Assembly: GCA_027048265.1 (NCBI GenBank)
Contig: JALTXS010000127.1
Location: forward strand, 1-12,438
Direction: 5' to 3'
Source: Desulfurococcales archaeon
GTDB lineage: Archaea; Thermoproteota; Thermoprotei_A; Sulfolobales; Fervidicoccaceae
DNA: 12,438 nt
The notes beneath the pieces are model-generated. The model was given only the letters and a program-made list of their open reading frames with translations, searched no databases and was not told the DNA's origin. The first letter of the stretch is position 1. Each line of letters starts with the position of its first letter. The translations under genes were made by a program, and so were the position numbers. Positions 5,534-12,405 of the stretch are shown here, piece after piece.

Positions 5534-6991
5534 TCATTCCTTTGACACCCTCAGCTCAGGTAAGGCATAATCCCTCATTATGTGGGTTAGTGCAAGGTAT
5601 GCTATTCCTGCGATTATGAAGCCATAGTACCAGGCAAGCTCTATTCCGGGTACAGGTATACCATAGTACGTCTGCAGGTTGCCTTGAATGGCTGATATCA
5701 CGTACTCTCCTATTATGCCCAGTATGAAGCTACCCAGGCCAACCCAGTTTATACCGTTTGAGTACCAGTACAGGCCCTCCGGACCCGGCTTGTATAGTTC
5801 TTCCAATAGGTACCTTTTCTTCCTGACGACCCAGAAGTCGAGAACCATTATAGCTGCTATGGGGCCCAGCCACATGCTGTAGTACCAGTTGAAGAGCAGC
5901 AGCGTGTTTGCCACGTCGAGGGCCTTGTCCCACTTAACAATACTGTAGGGGCCTATCAGTAGCCATGCGAGGAAAGTTGCTGCAGTAAGTGCTTTCGTCC
6001 ACCCCCACCTAGTTATCCTGATTATACCGTTAGTTGCCGCGGGTACATCACCGGTCACGTTGGTGCTCCCAGTAGCCATCGCAGCGAAGAGCAGGCCGAA
6101 GAAGGCTATACCAGCGCCAGGGCTGTACTTAGCTATTATGTCAATTGGACTGAAAACGCCACCAGTAAGGCTCGTTGCTATGAATCCAAGCCAGGTGCCC
6201 ACGATCTGTGGTAGTATTAGGCCGAACACATGGCCAGGTATAAGGCTCTTTGTATCCTTATTGTACCTCGCGATGTCGCTCACGTTGAGTGCTATGGTGC
6301 TCCACCAGGCTGTTTGTACTGCTATCATGAGGAAGAACTCGCTGCTAATCCACCCTACTTTTCCTCCCGTCCAGCTTGGCATCTCGCCGGGTAGGTTTGG
6401 CAGGGTTGTGAGATAGTATGTGAACCAGGCGAAGAATATCATTAGTAGGGGACCGGCTATGCTGTCGAGTATCTTGATACCGTGTATCCTCTTGTAGCCG
6501 ACTGACCAGACGAAGACAAGGTATATGATGAAGGTTATCGGTGTGTACTTTAGGCCTATCTCAACAACCTTGTCGGGGGGGACGCCACCGATAATCAGGG
6601 CCATCTCGGTTATCGCCCATGCGGCAATGTAGCCGTCAATGCCATACCAGAATATACTCACGATGACCCTGACAACCAGTGGTACTATGCTGCCCCTATA
6701 GCCGAACGCAGGCCTGAGTTGCACGGGGAAGGGTATGCCGTACTTGATGCCAACGTAGCCATTCAGGTACATTATTATGGCGACTACGGTGTTTCCAATA
6801 GTGGCCGCAACTATGGTCTGCAGCATGTTGAGGCCTAGTATCTGGCTGAACCACCCGAGGAAGAATATTGACGTCGTTATCGCCATGGAGAGTATCATCA
6901 GAGTATAGGCGAGGGTCCCAGTAGTCTTCTGCTCGGGCTTTACAGGTAGAAGGTCCGGGTGGTCCTTAGCAAAACTTAGGTCACTTCCCAC
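5534..6991 (-). CDS. NCS1-family nucleobase:cation symporter (CodB/Mhp1-like permease)
   Basis: A 485-residue membrane transporter for nucleobases or related ring compounds. The hallmark NCS1 block GIKYGIPFPVQLRPAFGYRG is at residues 81-100, followed by VRVIVSIFWYGIDGYIAAWAI (107-127). Further family elements are QTAWWSTIALNVSDIARY (226-243, aligned with the substrate-stacking tryptophan and N-x-x-D-x-x-R-Y region of Mhp1) and the NVTGDVPAATNGI region (311-323). About 12 hydrophobic segments are visible between 25 and 470. The residue after W-Y-G-I is Asp119, where Mhp1-type members usually have a substrate-binding Gln. The start is GTG (6989-6991) with a perfect GGAGGTG at 6999-7005. The adjoining downstream deaminase suggests that cytosine or a derivative is the cargo. 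Family very likely; substrate inferred from context. Confidence 0.88.
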   Translation of the reverse strand: MGSDLSFAKDHPDLLPVKPEQKTTGTLAYTLMILSMAITTSIFFLGWFSQILGLNMLQTIVAATIGNTVVAIIMYLNGYVGIKYGIPFPVQLRPAFGYRGSIVPLVVRVIVSIFWYGIDGYIAAWAITEMALIIGGVPPDKVVEIGLKYTPITFIIYLVFVWSVGYKRIHGIKILDSIAGPLLMIFFAWFTYYLTTLPNLPGEMPSWTGGKVGWISSEFFLMIAVQTAWWSTIALNVSDIARYNKDTKSLIPGHVFGLILPQIVGTWLGFIATSLTGGVFSPIDIIAKYSPGAGIAFFGLLFAAMATGSTNVTGDVPAATNGIIRITRWGWTKALTAATFLAWLLIGPYSIVKWDKALDVANTLLLFNWYYSMWLGPIAAIMVLDFWVVRKKRYLLEELYKPGPEGLYWYSNGINWVGLGSFILGIIGEYVISAIQGNLQTYYGIPVPGIELAWYYGFIIAGIAYLALTHIMRDYALPELRVSKE

Positions 6992-7036
6992 GAACCAGCA
7001 CCTCCGCCACCCTAATCGGATGGCCCATTAACGGCT

Positions 7037-7128
7037 ATTTATTAGTAAAAATAATTCATTGTTCAAATACTGGTCTCATTGGGAATTAGATGTTTTATAA
7101 AAATAGATAGAGAACTGTATAAATATAC
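7037..7128 (-). promoter_or_regulatory. AT-rich promoter region of the permease gene
   Basis: Three minus-strand TATA-like stretches lie upstream of the GTG start: around 7037-7055 (TTTTTACTAATAAATAG), 7091-7106 (CTATTTTTATAAAAC) and 7117-7128 (GTATATTTATAC, a near-palindrome). They would give leaders of roughly 30, 75 and 100 bases. The choice between them cannot be made from sequence. The rest of the gap (7129-7200) is an A/C-rich low-complexity tract on the plus strand, with no gene seen in it. Confidence 0.45.
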
Positions 7129-7249
7129 TTTATCCAAAAGTAATTCAACCAAAATAAACGAAAACAAAACATAATACAAAACAAAAGAAATGCTAACAAG
7201 AAACTATATTGATAAAACCCCCATGGAAACCATACAATAGTTGGAAACA

Positions 7250-7326
7250 GGGGCCGTCGTCTAGCTTGGTAGGATGCGAGGCTTGGGCCCTCGTGGTCCG
7301 GGGTTCAAATCCCCGCGGCCCCACCA
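7250..7326 (+). tRNA. tRNA-Pro, anticodon UGG, CCA encoded
   Basis: A full cloverleaf folds without an intron. The acceptor stem GGGGCCG pairs with CGGCCCC (7250-7256 with 7316-7322). The D arm is GTCT/GGAT, with U8, A14, G15, G18-G19 and A21 in place. The anticodon stem CGAGG/CCTCG holds the loop CTTGGGC, giving anticodon TGG for CCA/CCG codons. The variable loop is TGGTC, with C48 to pair G15. The T stem CGGGG/CCCCG encloses TTCAAAT. The discriminator is A7323 and CCA follows at 7324-7326. All stems are Watson-Crick except two G-U pairs in the D stem. A TATA-like element at about 7203-7216 is a plausible promoter. Its last 22 bases overlap the 3' end of the convergent MFS gene. Confidence 0.96.
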
Positions 7327-8444
7327 TGAATGGTACCCCGTAGGTCTTCCCCTGTTTCTAACCTTACAATGAGCGACAGCGAAAGAAGCTGCACGCTTGC
7401 CACGAAAAACACCAGTACCCCCAACTGCTCCATGAGAAGGGCCATGACCACGTTGCCGATGGTGTAGAAAACCCCCTGCATGAGACCGTGTATTCCAAAT
7501 GCATATGCCCTGGAACCATGCACAACTCTGTCGGCTAGACCCCTCTTAATAACGGTCTCGTAGTGAACAGTGGCAGCGCCCCACAGAATGGCGGTCGCCA
7601 AGAAGAGGCCATTAAGCGCCATTAGGGTGGATAAACCCGTGAGCAGGGGCACTATCGCAAGATACTTGGTCCGAATTCTAAGAAAAAGAAGGCTGACCGG
7701 AAGGGCAAGTACTACATCAACGACCATAGCAACCGAGTATCCCAGGGCCACATTGCGGGGGCCCAGGCTTTCAGCGAACAAGTATCCTATTAAAGCCCAG
7801 TTCATGAACCCGGCCAGGGGCATGCTGGTAGCGAACACATAGGTCCAGGGTATATGCCCTTGGGTAGTTTCACCTCTGGCCATAGAGCTTCTAGACAGGA
7901 TTAACACAGCTAGTAGCAATGCCATAGAGGCTACGAACGGTAGTGCCAGGACTCCGAACGCCCTCTCGTAAGAAGCAAGGCTATACGCGACGATAATAGG
8001 ACCTAGAATGGCACCCGTCTGGTCAAGTACCTCGTGGACACCATATGCGACCCCGCGTATCCGGGTACCCTCAGTGAGAGATGCTATAAGACTGTCCTTC
8101 ACAGGCCCCCTAAGACCCTTCCCCATCCTCTCCAAAAAGACAAGTAACAGGGCAACCTCGGGCGAGCCTGCCAACGCTAGTAGAGGAACCGACACGTTAA
8201 GCCCATACCCTAGGAAAAGCAGACCCCACTGACCCCTAGCCCCCATACTGCGGGAGAGGAGCCCCGACAACCCCCTGGCCAGGTAGCTTATAACATCCCC
8301 TAGGCTTACAACACCCGCGACAACCGCAGAGGCCTGGAGAAATGACAGGTAGGGTCCCAGAACAGAGCGCCCGCCCTCATACACCATGTCGGCGAGCAGA
8401 GCCACAACGCCTAGCATGTAGAAAGCGACAATGGGTGAGGCCAT
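7305..8444 (-). CDS. Major facilitator superfamily transporter
   Basis: A 379-residue membrane protein with about 11-12 hydrophobic helices and no soluble domain. The family is shown by the conserved loop ERMGKGLRGPVKDSLIASL (105-123), followed by GVAYGVHEVLDQTGAILGPII (131-151), a pattern found in a group of archaeal and bacterial MFS exporters of unknown substrate. The C-terminal half is weaker in motifs but repeats the helix spacing, with FGIHGLMQGVFYTIGNVV at 316-333 looking like the pseudo-repeat of 131-151. The ATG at 8442-8444 has GGTGAT (8450-8455) five bases ahead. The last codons (GGAAGI and stop) are read from the opposite strand of the tRNA-Pro acceptor and T-stem. It is divergent from the ABC operon. 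Substrate unknown: drug, sugar or metabolite efflux are all possible. Confidence 0.8.
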   Translation of the reverse strand: MASPIVAFYMLGVVALLADMVYEGGRSVLGPYLSFLQASAVVAGVVSLGDVISYLARGLSGLLSRSMGARGQWGLLFLGYGLNVSVPLLALAGSPEVALLLVFLERMGKGLRGPVKDSLIASLTEGTRIRGVAYGVHEVLDQTGAILGPIIVAYSLASYERAFGVLALPFVASMALLLAVLILSRSSMARGETTQGHIPWTYVFATSMPLAGFMNWALIGYLFAESLGPRNVALGYSVAMVVDVVLALPVSLLFLRIRTKYLAIVPLLTGLSTLMALNGLFLATAILWGAATVHYETVIKRGLADRVVHGSRAYAFGIHGLMQGVFYTIGNVVMALLMEQLGVLVFFVASVQLLSLSLIVRLETGEDLRGTIHGGAAGI

Positions 8445-8561
8445 TGTACATCACCGGCAACCATGTGGCTGCAGTAGAGCCTTCTGACATAACCGTTTGT
8501 CAATCTGTCATCCTTAGGTTGATTAAGATTCGGCCATTAACCTTGACAAGACCCCAAGACT

Positions 8562-8684
8562 ATGCTTGTACTCAGGGTGGGCTTAACATGGGACAGCCTT
8601 ATTAGGGAAGGAGGGTTCCCCCAATACTTGTACCTGTTGACCCTAAGTATGAGTGTGATCGCCCGGAGGCTGAGGGGGGAGTGA
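8562..8684 (+). CDS. Possible 40-residue small protein coupled to the ABC permease
   Basis: An open frame of 41 codons from ATG 8562 to TGA 8682-8684, whose stop overlaps the GTG start of the next gene (GTGA), the same overlap style used inside the operon. The predicted peptide has a mostly polar N-terminal half, a short hydrophobic stretch QYLYLLTLSMSVIA (about 21-34) and a basic tail RRLRGE. Codon use resembles the neighbouring genes. There is no Shine-Dalgarno, but a TATA-like CCATTAACC at 8534-8542 lies about 25 bases ahead, so it could be leaderless. I recognise no family. It could equally be a chance frame or the remnant of an older gene. Confidence 0.35.
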   Translation: MLVLRVGLTWDSLIREGGFPQYLYLLTLSMSVIARRLRGE

Positions 8685-9625
8685 CTCTTGCAAAGTATGT
8701 CGCAAAGAGGCTCCTCCAGGCGATACCTACTCTGATAGGCGTAGTCCTGTTCATGTTCATTCTTATAAGGATGCTCCCGGGAGACCCGGCCCGTCTTATA
8801 GCGGGAATAGAGGCGACTGAGGAGGATGTGGAGAGGATAAGGGAGATACTCGGCCTCAACAGGCCCCTCTATGTCCAGTTCATTGATTACATGAAGGACG
8901 TGTTCACCGGAGACCTGGGCACCTCTATAAGGTTCGGCACCCCCGTGATCGGGGAGATAATGGAGAGGCTCCCATATACGATTCAGCTGGCACTGGTCTC
9001 CGAGTTCTTGGCCGTAATCCTAGGAGTGCCCTTGGGCATAATGGCTGCACTGAGGCCCTATAGCGCCCGAGGTTATCTGGCCACGGTATTTGCACTGATA
9101 GGCTCCTCCATGCCCATTTACTGGATGGGCCTCATGTTCATATACCTGTTCTCCGTCAGGCTTAAGCTGCTTCCAAGCAGTGGAGCCGATTCCCCCTCAA
9201 GCATAATACTCCCCGCCCTCACCCTCAGCTTGCTTCTCATGGGCAACCTAATGAGGATAACCAAGGCCAGCTTCCAGGAGGTTCTGGGGGAGAACTATAT
9301 AACAACTGTTAGAGCCAAGGGCCTCAGCGAGAGGATAGTCATCTACAGGCATGCGCTCAAGAATGCCTCCGTCCCCATAATCACGATAATGGGCATACAG
9401 TTAGGCACTCTGCTGGGGGGCGCAATACTCACAGAGACTGTATTCGCCTGGCCCGGGCTTGGGACCCTGCTAATCGACGCGATAAGCTACAGGGACTATC
9501 CCCTTATACAGGGAATAGTCATAGTCTTCGCAACTATGTTCGTGCTCATCAACCTGATAGTCGACGTAATATATGCAATCATAGACCCCAGGGTGAGGGA
9601 GCAGTTATGGGCGGCCGAGGAATGA
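8681..9625 (+). CDS. dppB: ABC peptide/oligosaccharide importer, permease subunit DppB-type
   Basis: An inner-membrane permease of the Dpp/Opp class. The 314 residues are normal for the family. The N-terminal YVAKRLLQAIPTLIGVVLFMFILIRMLPGDPA (6-37) holds the first helix and the RxLPGDP signature. The EAA loop that contacts the ATPases spans about 200-235 (YITTVRAKGLSERIVIYRHALKNA). ETVFAWPGLGTLLIDAI (252-268) and the C-terminal DPRVRE (302-307) are also diagnostic. It starts at GTG 8681 with GGAGG at 8665-8669 and a purine-rich GGGGGGA immediately ahead. It overlaps or abuts the next gene and is the first recognised gene of the dppBCDF operon. Archaeal relatives often carry cello-oligosaccharides or other sugars rather than peptides, so the substrate is open. 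Confidence 0.92.
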   Translation: MTLAKYVAKRLLQAIPTLIGVVLFMFILIRMLPGDPARLIAGIEATEEDVERIREILGLNRPLYVQFIDYMKDVFTGDLGTSIRFGTPVIGEIMERLPYTIQLALVSEFLAVILGVPLGIMAALRPYSARGYLATVFALIGSSMPIYWMGLMFIYLFSVRLKLLPSSGADSPSSIILPALTLSLLLMGNLMRITKASFQEVLGENYITTVRAKGLSERIVIYRHALKNASVPIITIMGIQLGTLLGGAILTETVFAWPGLGTLLIDAISYRDYPLIQGIVIVFATMFVLINLIVDVIYAIIDPRVREQLWAAEE

Positions 9626-10527
9626 AGAGCACCACAAGTAGCATCGAGGACATACAGGCCAAGATAAGGGAGGCCAAAAAGGCCGCCCGCCGCAGGGCGT
9701 TTTACAAGTTCAGGGCGAACAAGGGCGCGGTTGCGGGCGCGTTCATCCTGGGGTTCATGCTTGTCCTCGCCGTGCTGGGGCCCTACATAGCCCCTGAGGA
9801 CCCCTATGCGTTCGACCTTAGGAGGAAGCTGGAGCCGCCCAGCTGGGACAGCCCCTTTGGTAGAGACGAGCTTGGAAGGGATATTCTAAGCAGGATAATA
9901 GTGGGAGCCCGATACTCCATAGGAATAGCACTTGCCAGCGTGTTTCTGGGGAGCGTCGTGGGCGTGTTCCTCGGACTTGTCTCAGGCTACTATGGAAGAA
10001 TGGTTGATAGCATTATACAGAGGATAACAGACGTCCTCCTGGCATTCCCCATAATCATACTTAGCATCGCCCTCATTGCCGTTATGGGAGTAGGCATCAC
10101 GAACCTGGTTCTGGCAATAGGTATAAGCACCATCCCAGTGTACATAAGGCTGGTCAGGGGCCTGACCCTCCAAGCCAAGTCAAGAGAGTTCGTCATAGCT
10201 GCGCGAGCCATGGGCAAGTCCGGCTTTTACATTATGAGGAAGCACATACTCCCCCACGTCCTCCCCACCGTCATAGTCCAGTCCTCCTACTACCTAGGCT
10301 TCACCATCCTAATAGCCTCAGGCCTGGGGTTCCTAGGCCTGGGCGTCAAACCCCCCACACCAGAATGGGGGGCCATGCTGGGCAGTGGCAGGACCTATCT
10401 CTTCAGCTATCCCCATGTGGTCACCTTCCCGGGTATATTCATACTATTAACAGCCCTGGCCTTCAACCTCGTGGGAGATGGCCTCAGGGACGCACTAGAC
10501 CCTCGGGCGGGGGTTCATAGGAGGTGA
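9607..10527 (+). CDS. dppC: ABC peptide/oligosaccharide importer, permease subunit DppC-type
   Basis: The second permease of the importer. A positively charged amphipathic N-terminus (about 13-38) precedes the first helix. The periplasm-facing block SPFGRDELGRDILSRIIVGARYS (82-104) is the DppC signature. The EAA loop lies at about 190-222 (KSREFVIAARAMGKSGFYIMRKHILPHVLP), and GLGFLGLGVKPPTPEWGAML (239-258) and the DGLRDALDPR end (291-300) complete the pattern. Two starts are possible. ATG 9607 has GAGGGAG five bases ahead and overlaps dppB by 19 bases. ATG 9622 makes a four-base ATGA overlap with the dppB stop but has only AGGA directly against it. The first is preferred on its ribosome-binding site. 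Either way the two permeases are translationally coupled. Confidence 0.92.
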   Translation: MGGRGMKSTTSSIEDIQAKIREAKKAARRRAFYKFRANKGAVAGAFILGFMLVLAVLGPYIAPEDPYAFDLRRKLEPPSWDSPFGRDELGRDILSRIIVGARYSIGIALASVFLGSVVGVFLGLVSGYYGRMVDSIIQRITDVLLAFPIIILSIALIAVMGVGITNLVLAIGISTIPVYIRLVRGLTLQAKSREFVIAARAMGKSGFYIMRKHILPHVLPTVIVQSSYYLGFTILIASGLGFLGLGVKPPTPEWGAMLGSGRTYLFSYPHVVTFPGIFILLTALAFNLVGDGLRDALDPRAGVHRR

Positions 10528-10532
10528 CAAGG

Positions 10533-11498
10533 GTGAAGGGCGAGACGCTGCTAAGCGTAAGGGACCTTAGAGTCTACTACCACCTCCCCCAGGGCATTGT
10601 CAAGGCCGTGGATGGCGTCAGCTTCGAGGTTAGGAGGGGCGAGGTTCTAGGGATAGCGGGTGAGAGCGGCTCAGGTAAAAGCACACTTATATCAGCCATA
10701 ATGGGTCTCGTATCCCCCCCGGGCAGGATAGAGGGTGGCCAGATAATCTTCGAGGGCAGAGACCTGACAAAGCTGAGCCCCGAGGAGTACCGGAGGATAA
10801 GGGGTAAGGACATTGCAATGGTCTTCCAAGACCCTGTCACCTACCTTGACCCCCTCTTCACAAATGGTTTCCAAATAGCCGAGGTCTACGAGGCGCACGA
10901 GGGCGTGAAGCCCAAGAAGGTGCTTGATCGGGCCGTGCAGGTACTTAAGATGGTGCGCATGGCGGACCCGGAGAGGAGGGCGTACAGCTATCCCCATCAG
11001 CTCAGCGGGGGTATGAGGCAGAGGGTCCTCATATCAATGGGCATAGCCGCGAGGCCCAAGCTCCTCATAGCCGACGAGCCCACGAGCGCCCTAGACGTGA
11101 CCATCCAAGCAGAGATCATAGAGCTCCTCATGGACCTGAAGAAGGACCTGGGCATGACGGTACTCTTCGTATCCCACGACCTTAACCTCTTGGCGGAGAT
11201 AACGGATAGGATAATGGTCATGTACGCGGGCAAGATTGCCGAGATAGGCCCTACCAAGGAGGTGGTCAACAGCCCCCAGCACCCCTACACGGAGGCCCTC
11301 CTCGGAAGCTTCGGGTTCGAGCGCAAGAAGAAGTACCCCGCGATAAAGGGCTACCCCCCCAGCCTCATAACTCCCCCACCCGGCTGCCGATTCCACCCCC
11401 GATGCCCCAAGGCCTTCCCTGATTGTAGCAAGAGAGAACCCCGCCTGATAGAGATAAAACCCGGATGGCGAGCCGCCTGCCTCCTCCACGAGTCCTAG
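10533..11498 (+). CDS. dppD: ABC peptide/oligosaccharide importer, ATPase subunit DppD-type
   Basis: A 321-residue ATPase that powers the importer from the cytoplasmic side. Walker A GESGSGKST is at 43-51, Q-loop FQDP with Q99, signature LSGGMRQ 157-163, Walker B LLIADE 177-182 with E182 catalytic, D-loop SALD 185-188, and switch H215 (VSHD). The oligopeptide-family C-terminal extension carries four cysteines (C285, C291, C298, C316) in a C-x5-C-x6-C-x17-C array, likely an iron-sulfur site. The open frame extends to a GTG at 10524 that overlaps the dppC stop. A textbook GGAGGTGA (10520-10527) lies five bases before the GTG at 10533, so 10533 is taken as the start. The Shine-Dalgarno contains the dppC stop codon, which couples the genes. 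Confidence 0.94.
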   Translation: MKGETLLSVRDLRVYYHLPQGIVKAVDGVSFEVRRGEVLGIAGESGSGKSTLISAIMGLVSPPGRIEGGQIIFEGRDLTKLSPEEYRRIRGKDIAMVFQDPVTYLDPLFTNGFQIAEVYEAHEGVKPKKVLDRAVQVLKMVRMADPERRAYSYPHQLSGGMRQRVLISMGIAARPKLLIADEPTSALDVTIQAEIIELLMDLKKDLGMTVLFVSHDLNLLAEITDRIMVMYAGKIAEIGPTKEVVNSPQHPYTEALLGSFGFERKKKYPAIKGYPPSLITPPPGCRFHPRCPKAFPDCSKREPRLIEIKPGWRAACLLHES

Positions 11499-11513
11499 AC
11501 GGGGTTGGTTGAC

Positions 11514-12405
11514 ATGTCAATACAGGCGATTAGTGAACATGGGGAACCAAGCGGAGGAGATGTGGTCCTTGAGGCCCGGGGCCTTAAGAAGTACTTTCCT
11601 ATAAGAGGAGGAGTCTTGGGCAAGGTGGTTGGCTACGTTAGGGCGGTTGACGGAGTGGACCTCAAGGTTAGGAGGGGTGAGATACTGGCACTCGTGGGGG
11701 AAAGTGGCTCGGGTAAGAGCACGCTTGGAAGAGTCCTAATAGGCCTCAGCAGGCCGACCAAGGGCCAGGTTCTCTACAGGGGTAGGGATCTTTTCAAGCT
11801 GCTGAGGAGCAGGGAGGGGAGGGAGGTCAGACATAGGCTTCAGATTATATTCCAGAACCCCGACGCTAGCCTAAACCCCCGCATGCTGGTTAGCGACATC
11901 CTAGCCGAAGCGATACTGGAGAAGAACCCCGGCCTGACGCGCGATGAGGTCATAGAGAGGGCACTCAGGCTTCTCGAAAGGGTGGGCCTCAACCCTGACC
12001 ACGCATACAAGTACCCCGTAGAGCTCAGCGGGGGCGAGAAGCAGAGGGTCGCCATAGCCCGGGCGATATCGATGGAACCTGAAGTCATTATAGCAGATGA
12101 GCCCGTCTCCGCCCTTGACGTGAGCATAAGGGCTCAGATACTGAACCTGATACTCGAGCTCCACGAGAGCATGCGTAACAGCATCGTATTCATAGCACAC
12201 GACCTGGGTGTGGTCTGGAACATAAGCGACCGCATAGCGGTCATGTACTCGGGGAAAATAGTTGAGGAGGGACTGCCCGAAGAGGTCTTCAAGAACCCTA
12301 AGCACCCCTACACAATGATACTGATAGAAAGCGCCCCCAGGGCCCCCTTCAAGAGAAACGACCCCCGACTAAAACCCCGCGGAGAGCCCCCCCGCCCCAT
12401 AAACC
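11514..12405 (+). CDS. dppF: ABC peptide/oligosaccharide importer, ATPase subunit DppF-type, 3' truncated at the contig end
   Basis: The second ATPase of the importer. The family opening LKKYFPIRGGVLGKVVGYVRAVDGV is present, then Walker A GESGSGKST (62-70), Q-loop FQNP with Q114, signature LSGGEKQ (171-177), Walker B VIIADE (191-196) and switch H229 (IAHD), numbered from ATG 11514. That ATG is 15 bases after dppD but lacks a good ribosome-binding site. GTG 11562 (residue 17) has GGAGG four bases ahead and would begin MVLEARGLKKYF, closer to typical family starts, and may be the true start. The frame stays open to the window end, but genomic sequence stops at about 12405. The last 11 codons are adapter. 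In the C-terminal GEPPRPINP block the family usually has S where R stands (AGC to CGC), perhaps a base error near the contig end. Confidence 0.92.

Noticed and set aside
7129..7200. A/C-rich, nearly G/T-free tract before the tRNA, considered as a small RNA or repeat array
   Set aside because: There is no repeating unit, no hairpin and no open frame. It looks like ordinary low-complexity AT-rich upstream sequence.
12374..12396. CCCCGCGG shared with the tRNA-Pro 3' region, considered as an attachment-site duplicate of an integrated element
   Set aside because: Only eight GC-rich bases match, the flanks differ, no integrase is present, and the site lies in dppF coding sequence next to the low-quality contig end.
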